Shown here: piece by piece, positions 57,083 through 64,000 of the stretch
How positions within the stretch are numbered: the stretch's first letter is position 1
Layout: each line of letters opens with the position of its first letter
From: Caldimonas brevitalea
GTDB taxonomy: Bacteria; Pseudomonadota; Gammaproteobacteria; Burkholderiales; Burkholderiaceae_C
Length of the DNA stretch: 64,000 bases
Reading direction: 5' to 3'
Assembly (NCBI RefSeq): GCF_001017435.1
Contig: NZ_CP011371.1
Coordinates: 3,658,001 to 3,722,000 of the forward strand
The notes under the pieces: model-generated
What the model saw: only the letters and a program-made list of their open reading frames with translations
Told to the model about the DNA's origin: nothing
Database searches by the model: none
Translations under genes and position numbers: made by a program

Positions 57083-57159
57083 CGTTTCTCGCGCTCCGCA
57101 GGGGCATTGTTCCGTTCTCGCTCCCGGCCGCCGCCTTTTTCGTTTCTGAAGGAAGACTC

Positions 57160-58011
57160 ATGACCGCGCGACTCCTCGATGGCACCGCCCTTTCCCAACA
57201 GATGCGCGGGCAGATCGCCCAGCGCGCCGCCCAACTCGCCGAACGCGGCACCCGCCCCGGCCTGGCCGTGATCCTGGTCGGCGACGATCCGGCCAGCCAG
57301 GTGTACGTGCGCAACAAGGTGAAGGCGTGCGGCGAAGCAGGTTTCCATTCGGTGCTCGAGCGGTACGACGCCAGCCTGGGCGAAGCCGAGTTGCTCGCCC
57401 GCATCGAGGCGCTCAATGCCGACCCGGCCATCCACGGCATCCTGGTGCAGACGCCGCTGCCGAAGCACATCAACCCGCAGAAGGTGATCGCGACCATCGC
57501 CACCCACAAGGATGTGGACGGCTACTCGGTGCTGAGCGGCGGTGAGCTGCTGACCGGCCTGCCGGGCCTGCGCCCGTGCACACCCTATGGCTGCATGAAG
57601 CTGATCGAAAGCATCGATTACGACCTGCGCGGCAAACACGCAGTAGTGATCGGCCGCAGCAACACCGTCGGCAAGCCGATGGCCTTGTTGCTGCTGCAGG
57701 CCAACGCGACCGTCACGATCTGCCACAGCGCCACCCCGGACCTCGCCCGCCATACCCGGGAGGCCGACGTGATCGTCGCAGCCGTCGGGCGGCGTAACAC
57801 CGTGACGCGCGAGATGGTGAAACCGGGCGTGGTGGTGGTCGACGTCGGCATGAACCGCAACGACGCCGGCAAGCTGTGCGGTGACGTCGATTTCGAAGGC
57901 GTCTCGCAGGTGGCCAGCGCCATCACGCCGGTGCCCGGCGGCGTGGGCCCGATGACGATCACGATGCTGCTGTCCAACACGCTGCAGGCCGCTGAACTGG
58001 CGGCGGGCTGA
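57160..58011 (+). CDS. folD: bifunctional methylene-THF dehydrogenase/cyclohydrolase
   Basis: This is a 283-residue enzyme of one-carbon metabolism that oxidises 5,10-methylene-THF and hydrolyses 5,10-methenyl-THF. The substrate lysine and Tyr are in [16 protein letters not shown]; the dinucleotide loop [28 protein letters not shown] and [18 protein letters not shown] are all family signatures. It is complete, with a ribosome site GAAGGAAG. It stands alone between the regulator terminator and prlC. Confidence 0.95.
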   Translation: MTARLLDGTALSQQMRGQIAQRAAQLAERGTRPGLAVILVGDDPASQVYVRNKVKACGEAGFHSVLERYDASLGEAELLARIEALNADPAIHGILVQTPLPKHINPQKVIATIATHKDVDGYSVLSGGELLTGLPGLRPCTPYGCMKLIESIDYDLRGKHAVVIGRSNTVGKPMALLLLQANATVTICHSATPDLARHTREADVIVAAVGRRNTVTREMVKPGVVVVDVGMNRNDAGKLCGDVDFEGVSQVASAITPVPGGVGPMTITMLLSNTLQAAELAAG

Positions 58012-58245
58012 CGCAGGCCGACCGGCCGGCGCGGCGCCGCCGGTGGTCGTCCGCGCCGTTCGCAGAATGACCATCTCGATAACGTTGCTCTATCCACCTC
58101 GCCTCATCGATTGGCGGCGAAGCGCAATACCATCGGGACATCGCAGCCTCCTCTGCAGGAAGAAACGCACGCCCGTGCGTCTCTGATCGCCGCCCGGCCC
58201 GACCCGGCCTTGAAAGCGGCGCCGCCCAACGTCATCTGAGTGCCC

Positions 58246-60276
58246 ATGAACCCTCTTTTGCTCGACGCCGCCGAACTCCCCCGCTTCTCCGACATCCGCC
58301 CGGAGCATGTCAGTCCCGCGATCGACCAACTGCTGCAGGCCGCGGAAGCGGCGCTCGAGCAGGTGGTCAGCGATGCCGTGCCGGCCGACTACGACGCGGT
58401 CTCGGCCGTGCTCGACGTCGCCACCGAACGGCTGGGGCGGGCCTGGGGCACCGTCGGCCACCTGAACGCGGTGGCGGACACGCCGGAACTGCGGGCCGCC
58501 TACAACGAGAACCTGCCCAAGGTGACCGAGTTCTACACGCGCCTGGGTGCCGACGAGCGGCTCTACGCCAAATACAAGGCGCTCACCGCCAGCCCGCAGG
58601 CGGCGCAGCTGAGCGCCGCGCGCCGCAAGGCGCTGTCCAACGCGATGCGCGACTTCGTGCTGTCGGGTGCCGAACTGCAGGGCGGTGCAAAAGAGCGCTT
58701 CGCGGCCATCCAGGAGCGCCAGGCGGAACTGGCGCAGAAGTTCTCGGAACATGTGCTGGACGCCACCGACGCCTTTGCCTACTACGCGAGCGAGGAAGAA
58801 CTCGCCGGCGTGCCCGACGACGCCAAGCAAGCCGCCCGGGCTGCCGCCGAGCGCGACGGCCAGGCCGGCTACAAGCTGACGCTGCAGTTCCCCAGCTATC
58901 TGCCGGTGATGCAGTACGGCAGCCACCGGCCCCTGCGCGAGAAGCTCTACACCGCCTACGCGACGCGCGCGTCCGAGCTGGGCCAGCCGGAACACGACAA
59001 CTCGGCGCTGATGGTCGAACTGCTGGCGCTGCGCCAGGAAGAGGCGCAATTGCTGGGCTACCCGAGCTTTGCCCACGTGTCGCTGGTGCCCAAGATGGCG
59101 GAGTCGCCGGCCCAGGTGGAGGCGTTCTTGCGCGACCTGGCCCAGCGGGCCCGCCCGCATGCCGAAAAAGACCTGGCCGAGTTGCGCGACTTCGCTCACA
59201 GCGAGCTGGGGCTGGACGAGCTGGCCGCCTGGGACGTGGCCTACGCCTCCGAGAAGTTGAAAGAGCAGCGCTACGCCTTCAGCGACCAGGAGGTGAAGCA
59301 GTATTTCACCGAGCCCAAGGTGCTGGAAGGCTTGTTCAAGATCGTCGAGACCTTGTTCGAAGTGGCCATCCGCCCCGATTCGGCGCCGGTGTGGCACCCG
59401 AGCGTGCGGTTTTTCCGCATCGAACGCCAGGGCCGCCTGGTCGGCCAGTTCTATCTTGACCCCTATGCCCGCCCCGGCAAGCGGTCGGGCGCCTGGATGG
59501 ACGACGTGCGCGGCCGGTGGGCGCGGCCCGACCGTCAAGGTGAGCAGCGGCTGCAAACGCCGGTCGCGCAGCTGGTCTGCAACTTCGCCGAAGGTGTCAA
59601 CGGCCAGCCGGCGCTGCTGACGCACGACAACGTGATCACGCTGTTCCATGAGTTCGGCCACGGCCTGCACCACATGCTGACGCAGGTGGAGGACATCGGC
59701 GTGGCCGGCATCTCCGGCGTGGAATGGGACGCGGTCGAGCTGCCCAGCCAGTTCATGGAAAACTTCTGCTGGGAATGGGACGTCCTGAAGCACATGACCT
59801 CGCATGTCACGACCGGTGAGCCGCTGCCGCGCGAGTTGTTCGACAAGATGATCGCCGCGAAGAACTTCCAGAGCGGCCTGCAGACGCTGCGCCAGATCGA
59901 GTTCGCGCTGTTCGACATGCGGCTGCACGCCGAGCCGGGCAGCGAGCAGCGCATCCAGCAGGTGGTCGACGAGGTGCGCCGCGAGGTCGCGGTGTTGATC
60001 CCGCCGCCGTTCAACCGCGTGCAACACAGCTTCTCGCACATCTTTGCCGGTGGCTACGCGGCCGGCTATTACAGCTATAAATGGGCCGAGGTGCTGTCGG
60101 CCGACGCATACAGCGCCTTCGAAGAAGCCGGTGTGCTCGACGTCGAGACCGGCCGCCGCTACCGGCAAGCCATTCTGGAGGCCGGCGGCAGCCGCCCGGC
60201 CGAGGAAAGTTTCAAAGCTTTCCGCGGTCGCGAGCCCAAGATCGACGCCCTGTTACGTCACCAGGGCATGGCCTGA
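58246..60276 (+). CDS. prlC: oligopeptidase A, M3 family
   Basis: This is a 676-residue cytoplasmic zinc metallopeptidase that degrades short peptides. The zinc motif HEFGH is complete (468-472; LFHEFGHGLHHM) with the third ligand in GVEWDAVELPSQFMENF. The C-terminal FAGGYAAGYYSYKWAEVLSADAYSAFEEAG is conserved in family M3. ATG 58246 is chosen over a GTG six bases upstream. Ribosome site is weak. The DUF4124-glutaredoxin gene follows 34 bases downstream on the same strand. Confidence 0.93.
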   Translation: MNPLLLDAAELPRFSDIRPEHVSPAIDQLLQAAEAALEQVVSDAVPADYDAVSAVLDVATERLGRAWGTVGHLNAVADTPELRAAYNENLPKVTEFYTRLGADERLYAKYKALTASPQAAQLSAARRKALSNAMRDFVLSGAELQGGAKERFAAIQERQAELAQKFSEHVLDATDAFAYYASEEELAGVPDDAKQAARAAAERDGQAGYKLTLQFPSYLPVMQYGSHRPLREKLYTAYATRASELGQPEHDNSALMVELLALRQEEAQLLGYPSFAHVSLVPKMAESPAQVEAFLRDLAQRARPHAEKDLAELRDFAHSELGLDELAAWDVAYASEKLKEQRYAFSDQEVKQYFTEPKVLEGLFKIVETLFEVAIRPDSAPVWHPSVRFFRIERQGRLVGQFYLDPYARPGKRSGAWMDDVRGRWARPDRQGEQRLQTPVAQLVCNFAEGVNGQPALLTHDNVITLFHEFGHGLHHMLTQVEDIGVAGISGVEWDAVELPSQFMENFCWEWDVLKHMTSHVTTGEPLPRELFDKMIAAKNFQSGLQTLRQIEFALFDMRLHAEPGSEQRIQQVVDEVRREVAVLIPPPFNRVQHSFSHIFAGGYAAGYYSYKWAEVLSADAYSAFEEAGVLDVETGRRYRQAILEAGGSRPAEESFKAFRGREPKIDALLRHQGMA

Positions 60277-60310
60277 TAGCATCGCGGTCGTTTTCACCCG
60301 GGGAGTCGGT

Positions 60311-60940
60311 ATGAAATCCATTGCGCGCTGGGCGCTTCTTTTGTGTTGTTGGGCGGCGGCCCTGCCGGCGCACGCGCTCTACAAGGTCGTCGGCCCCGAC
60401 GGCAAGGTCACCTACACCGACCGGCCGCCCACCGAGGTGAGCCGCGTGCAGCCCTTGACCTCGTCCGGCGCACCGGCTGCCGGCGGTGGGGCCTCGGCGC
60501 TGCCGTTCGAGTTGCAGCGGGTGGTGGGCCGCTTCCCGGTCACCCTCTACACCTCCCGCGAGTGCCAGCCCTGCGAGGCAGGCCGTGCCTTGCTGCGGCA
60601 GCGCGGCGTGCCCTACACCGAAAAAACCGTCAACACCGCTCAAGACGCGGCGGCACTGAACCGCTTGGCGGGCGGCACCGACCTGCCCTTGTTGCAGATC
60701 GGCGGGCAGCAGATCAAGGGTTACGCGGCCGAAGAGTGGCAGTCCTACCTCGACACGGCGGGCTACCCCAAGCAATCGACGCTGCCGACGAGCTTCCAGT
60801 TCGCTCCCCCGACCCCTCTCGTGGCCGTCGTTCCGGCGCCCGCGCCGACCCAAACGGCCGCCGGAACGCCGCGTTCGGCGCCGTCGACCAGCAGCCCGCC
60901 CCCACCGGCGGGCAATGCGCCCCCCGGTTTCAAGTTCTGA
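60311..60940 (+). CDS. exported DUF4124-glutaredoxin fusion protein
   Basis: This is a 209-residue protein with a signal peptide (about 1-22, cleavage near AHA-LYK). Residues about 23-55 resemble DUF4124 (YKVVGPDGKVTYTDRPP). Residues about 75-150 form a glutaredoxin/thioredoxin-like domain with CxxC in ECQPCEAGRALL and the TDLPLLQIGGQQIKGY region. The last 50 residues are Pro/Ala/Ser-rich. It should act in the periplasm on disulfides, but the partner is unknown. A GGGGAG ribosome site lies upstream. Confidence 0.85.
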   Translation: MKSIARWALLLCCWAAALPAHALYKVVGPDGKVTYTDRPPTEVSRVQPLTSSGAPAAGGGASALPFELQRVVGRFPVTLYTSRECQPCEAGRALLRQRGVPYTEKTVNTAQDAAALNRLAGGTDLPLLQIGGQQIKGYAAEEWQSYLDTAGYPKQSTLPTSFQFAPPTPLVAVVPAPAPTQTAAGTPRSAPSTSSPPPPAGNAPPGFKF

Positions 60941-61105
60941 GCAGCAGCGCCCGCCAGCGCTGCGGGCGGCTGTCCGTGTGCCTGATGCAGGCCGCGCCGC
61001 CTGCCGGCGGTCCGCTTCGCCACGAGAGGCCACCGCCCCTGTCGCACACGGTGCTCGCGGCCGCCTGATGCACCGGGCGGTGAGCGACCGCCGCGGCGGC
61101 AGCGC

Positions 61106-61765
61106 TTAGAAGTCGAGCCGCCGCACGCCTTCCGGGGTGCCGAGCAAACAGACCTTGGCCCGGTTGCGCGCGAAGATGCCCACCGTCACGACGCCGGGCC
61201 AGTTGTTGATGTCCGACTCCATCGCGGCCGGATCGCGGATCTCGAGGCCGGTGACATCGAGAATCACGTTGCCGTTGTCGGTCACCACCCCTTCACGCAC
61301 ACGCGGTTGCCCGCCGAGCGCCCGCAAACGGCGCGACACCAGGCCGCTGGCCATCGGGATCACCTCGACCGGCAGCGGGAAGCGCCCCAGCGTCTGCACC
61401 AGCTTGGAGGCATCGGCGATGCAGACGAAACGCTCCGCCATGTCGGCGACGATCTTCTCGCGCGTCAGCGCCGCGCCGCCGCCCTTGATCATGTGGCCGC
61501 CGTGGTCGATCTCGTCGGCGCCGTCGATGTAGACCGGCAGGCTGTCGACCTGGTTGGCGTCGAGCACCGCAATGCCGTGCGCCTGCAGCCGCTCGGTGCT
61601 CTTCTGGGAACTCGACACGGCGCCGGCGATGCGGTCCTTGATCTTCGCGAGTTCGTCGATGAAGCAATTCACCGTCGAGCCGGTGCCCACCCCGACGACG
61701 GCGCCGGGCACCACATGCTCGACGGCCGCGCGGCCGACGAGGGCCTTCAGTTCATCCTGGGTCAT
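61106..61765 (-). CDS. rpiA: ribose-5-phosphate isomerase A
   Basis: This is a 219-residue enzyme that interconverts ribose-5-phosphate and ribulose-5-phosphate. The conserved [54 protein letters not shown] and [19 protein letters not shown] segments are all present. ATG 61765 is the natural start; the longer frame upstream is not coding. It is divergent from pyrD across a 111-base spacer. Confidence 0.95.
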   Translation of the reverse strand: MTQDELKALVGRAAVEHVVPGAVVGVGTGSTVNCFIDELAKIKDRIAGAVSSSQKSTERLQAHGIAVLDANQVDSLPVYIDGADEIDHGGHMIKGGGAALTREKIVADMAERFVCIADASKLVQTLGRFPLPVEVIPMASGLVSRRLRALGGQPRVREGVVTDNGNVILDVTGLEIRDPAAMESDINNWPGVVTVGIFARNRAKVCLLGTPEGVRRLDF

Positions 61766-61798
61766 GAGAAGAGGCGCCCGCTCGCGCCGGTTTGAGAC

Positions 61799-61810
61799 AA
61801 TCCGCGGATT
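61799..61810. promoter_or_regulatory. 12-bp perfect palindrome in the rpiA-pyrD spacer
   Basis: AATCCGCGGATT is a perfect palindrome 34 bases upstream of the rpiA start and 67 bases before pyrD. It could be an operator. No known regulator motif is assigned. Confidence 0.3.
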
Positions 61811-61876
61811 ATCCAAGAAGACCCGCGCGCGCCGGCAACGGCGTCGCCCCTTGCCTGCCCGCCTCCCCTCCTTGCC

Positions 61877-62920
61877 ATGGCCCTGCTTCCCTACGCCCTT
61901 GCCCGCCCCTTCCTGTTCGGCCTCGACCCCGAGCAAGCTCACGAAATCACGCTCGGGGCGCTGGCCCGGGTGCAGCGCAGCCCGCTGGCCTGCCTCTATG
62001 GGCAAGCACGCGTGTCCGACCCGGTCAGCCTCGCAGGGTTGCGCTTTCCGAACCGCATCGGGCTGGCCGCCGGGCTCGACAAGAACGGGCGCTGCATCGA
62101 CGGCCTGGCCGCGATGGGCTTCGGCTTCATCGAGGTGGGCACGGTGACGCCCAAGGCGCAGCCCGGCAACCCCAAACCCCGCATGTTCCGCCTGCCGGAG
62201 GCCGATGCGCTGATCAACCGGCTGGGCTTCAACAACGACGGGCTCGACAGTTTCATCGCCAACGTCACGCGCGCGCGCTTTCGCGGCGACGGCGGCATCC
62301 TCGGGCTCAACATCGGCAAGAACGCGAGCACGCCGATCGAGCGGGCCGTCGACGACTACCTGATCTGTCTCGCCGGCGTCTATCCGCATGCCGACTACGT
62401 GACCGTCAACATCTCGTCGCCCAACACCCAGAACCTGCGCAGCCTGCAGTCCGACGCGGCGCTCGATGCGCTGCTCGGCGCCATCGCCGACCGTCGCGAG
62501 GCGCTGGCGGCGCAGCACCAGCGGCGGGTGCCGGTGTTCGTCAAGATCGCGCCCGACCTCGAGGAAGGCCAGGTCGCCGTGATCGCCGCCACCTTGCAGA
62601 AGAACGCCATCGACGGCGTCATCGCCACCAACACCACCATCGCCCGCGACGCCGTGCGGCATCTGACGCACGGCGCTGAGACGGGCGGCTTGAGCGGGCG
62701 CCCCGTGTTCGAAGCGAGCAACCGGGTGATCCGCGCGCTGCGCGCGGCACTCGGGCCGGCCTATCCCATCATCGGCGTCGGCGGCGTGATGAGCGGCGAC
62801 GACGCCCGCGTCAAGCTGGAGGCCGGGGCCAACCTGGTGCAGATCTACACCGGCTTGATCTACCGCGGGCCGGCCCTGGTGCGCGACGCCGCGCTGGCCC
62901 TCAAGCAAACCTCCGTCTGA
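61877..62920 (+). CDS. pyrD: dihydroorotate dehydrogenase (quinone), class 2
   Basis: This is a 347-residue membrane-associated flavoprotein that oxidises dihydroorotate to orotate in pyrimidine synthesis and passes electrons to quinone. The N-terminal amphipathic helices ([24 protein letters not shown]) mark class 2. [16 protein letters not shown], the NRLGFNNDG segment, [24 protein letters not shown] and [33 protein letters not shown] are intact. It is complete. It is divergent from rpiA. Confidence 0.95.
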   Translation: MALLPYALARPFLFGLDPEQAHEITLGALARVQRSPLACLYGQARVSDPVSLAGLRFPNRIGLAAGLDKNGRCIDGLAAMGFGFIEVGTVTPKAQPGNPKPRMFRLPEADALINRLGFNNDGLDSFIANVTRARFRGDGGILGLNIGKNASTPIERAVDDYLICLAGVYPHADYVTVNISSPNTQNLRSLQSDAALDALLGAIADRREALAAQHQRRVPVFVKIAPDLEEGQVAVIAATLQKNAIDGVIATNTTIARDAVRHLTHGAETGGLSGRPVFEASNRVIRALRAALGPAYPIIGVGGVMSGDDARVKLEAGANLVQIYTGLIYRGPALVRDAALALKQTSV

Positions 62921-62950
62921 GCCCGCGGCGACGCGACGCGGCGCTGCGTG

Positions 62951-64000
62951 TCAGCGACCGGCCTGCGCGAGGTCGGCGGCCACATCGCCGAGCGCCAGCG
63001 CCGCGGTCAGACCGGGCGACTCGATGCCGAACAGGTTGACCAGCCCCGGCAAGCCGTGCTGCGCCGGCCCCGCCAGCAGAAAGTCGCGCGCCGGCTCCCC
63101 GGGCGCCTGGATCTTCGGGCGGATGCCGCTGTAGGCCGGCTGCAGCGCGCCGTCGGGCAGGCCCGGCCAATAACGGCGGATGTCAGCGTAGAAGCCGTCG
63201 GCCCGGCCGGGGTCGACACGGTAGTCGAGCCGGCCCTGCGAGTCCGGCTCCACCCATTCGACGTCGGGCCCGAAGCGCGCCTGCCCCGCGAGGTCGAGCG
63301 TCAGGTGCACGCCGAGGCCGGCCGCCTCGGGCACCGGGTACACCAGGCGCGAGAAGGGTGCGCGCCCGGCCAGCGCGTAGTAATTGCCTTTGGCGAAATA
63401 GGCCCGCGGCACCTGCGTCGCCGGCAAGCCCGCGATGCGGGACGCGAGCGCGGGCGCCCACAACCCCGCCGCATTCACCAGCACCCGCGTGTGCAGCGTG
63501 GTCGGCACCTCGCCCCCCACCTCCAACACGAACCCGCCGGTCTCGGCGCGCACGGCCTGCACCGGCGACGCCAACGCCACCGCGCCGCCGGCCGCTTCCA
63601 GGTCGCCCTGCAGCGCCAGCATCAGGCCATGGCTGTCGACGATGCCGGTGGACGGTGACAAGACCGCGCCGAGACACGACAGCGCCGGCTCCAGCGCCCG
63701 CGCCGCCGCGGCGTCGAGCCGCTGCAGATCGTGCACACCGTTGGCCGCCGCCTGCGCCAGCAGCGCCGTCAACGCCGGCTGTTGGGCGGCCGAGGTCGCC
63801 ACCACCAGCTTGCCGCAGCGGCGGTGCTCGATGCCGCGTTCGGCGCAATAGCGGTACAGGCGCTGCTTGCCCGCGACGCACAAGCGGGCCTTCCAAGAGC
63901 CGGCCGGGTAGTACAGGCCGGCGTGGATGACCTCGCTGTTGCGCGAGCTGGTGCCGCTGCCGATGCTGGTCTCGCTTTCCAGCACCACCGTCTCCAGGCC
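62951..64000 (-). CDS. FAD-dependent oxidoreductase, L-2-hydroxyglutarate-oxidase-like (partial)
   Basis: The C-terminal 345 residues or so of a DAO-family flavoprotein are present. The start and the FAD-binding glycine loop lie beyond the window end. The segment [23 protein letters not shown] matches the LhgO/YgaF group, which oxidises L-2-hydroxyglutarate; the product is only inferred. [34 protein letters not shown] and [10 protein letters not shown] are also characteristic. The gene is convergent with pyrD. Confidence 0.85.
   Translation of the reverse strand, partial: GLETVVLESETSIGSGTSSRNSEVIHAGLYYPAGSWKARLCVAGKQRLYRYCAERGIEHRRCGKLVVATSAAQQPALTALLAQAAANGVHDLQRLDAAAARALEPALSCLGAVLSPSTGIVDSHGLMLALQGDLEAAGGAVALASPVQAVRAETGGFVLEVGGEVPTTLHTRVLVNAAGLWAPALASRIAGLPATQVPRAYFAKGNYYALAGRAPFSRLVYPVPEAAGLGVHLTLDLAGQARFGPDVEWVEPDSQGRLDYRVDPGRADGFYADIRRYWPGLPDGALQPAYSGIRPKIQAPGEPARDFLLAGPAQHGLPGLVNLFGIESPGLTAALALGDVAADLAQAGR

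Overview
The window is about 64 kb of GC-rich, densely coded chromosome from a betaproteobacterium, most likely a Burkholderiales member of the Rubrivivax/Caldimonas/Comamonadaceae type. This rests on gene families rather than on a phylogeny. The markers are a homodimeric AceE, an E2 with two lipoyl domains, an E3 with its own N-terminal lipoyl domain, a K+-independent-type H+-pyrophosphatase, a class 2 PyrD and many hybrid histidine kinases. No rRNA, CRISPR array or intact insertion sequence is visible. There is one tRNA, tRNA-Pro(TGG).

Layout. 0-1.4 kb: a poorly conserved, possibly frameshifted gene and two very small membrane proteins. 1.6-5.2 kb: an OmpR-type regulator and a hybrid kinase, separated by a tandem 52-bp repeat. 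5.3-5.9 kb: a DUF1993 protein. 6.2-12.6 kb: a five-gene sugar operon (binding protein, two permeases, GH13 glucosidase, ATPase) that should import an alpha-glucoside such as trehalose, maltose or sucrose and hydrolyse it inside the cell. 12.7-14.4 kb: a GAF hybrid kinase. 14.4-25.1 kb is accessory in character: two small unknown genes, tRNA-Pro, a stand-alone Tae4-type peptidoglycan amidase effector with an overlapping two-helix membrane protein, an overlapping pair with a glycosidase-like propeller, an acyl-CoA ligase, a nuclease-helicase fusion, a DUF1615 lipoprotein, and an unknown protein with a Cys/His layout like that of glutamine deamidases. 25.2-27.4 kb: stress-type and exported proteins and a metallo-beta-lactamase-fold hydrolase.

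27.5-37.8 kb is a signalling block. Two hybrid kinases are divergently arranged. The rightward one leads a tight run of kinase, CheR, stand-alone CheB and receiver-kinase without any chemoreceptor, followed by a stress protein and a methyltransferase. 38-41 kb: soluble and membrane pyrophosphatases diverge from a spacer carrying a 105-bp inverted-repeat element that looks like a miniature transposable element. 41-47 kb: a phospholipase D-family lipoprotein, a PAS hybrid kinase, and a divergent pair of DJ-1/PfpI-fold proteins (a lipoprotein and a GlxA-type AraC regulator).

47.4-57 kb: the pyruvate dehydrogenase genes aceE-aceF-lpdA on the minus strand, divergent from a PAS kinase/FixJ-type regulator pair that ends in a clear intrinsic terminator. 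57-64 kb is housekeeping: folD, prlC, a DUF4124-glutaredoxin exported protein, rpiA, pyrD, and the C-terminal part of an L-2-hydroxyglutarate-oxidase-like flavoprotein cut by the window end. Seven histidine kinases in 64 kb is the most obvious bulk property. The most unusual items are the orphan effector pair, the deamidase-like protein and the chemoreceptor-free CheR/CheB kinase module.
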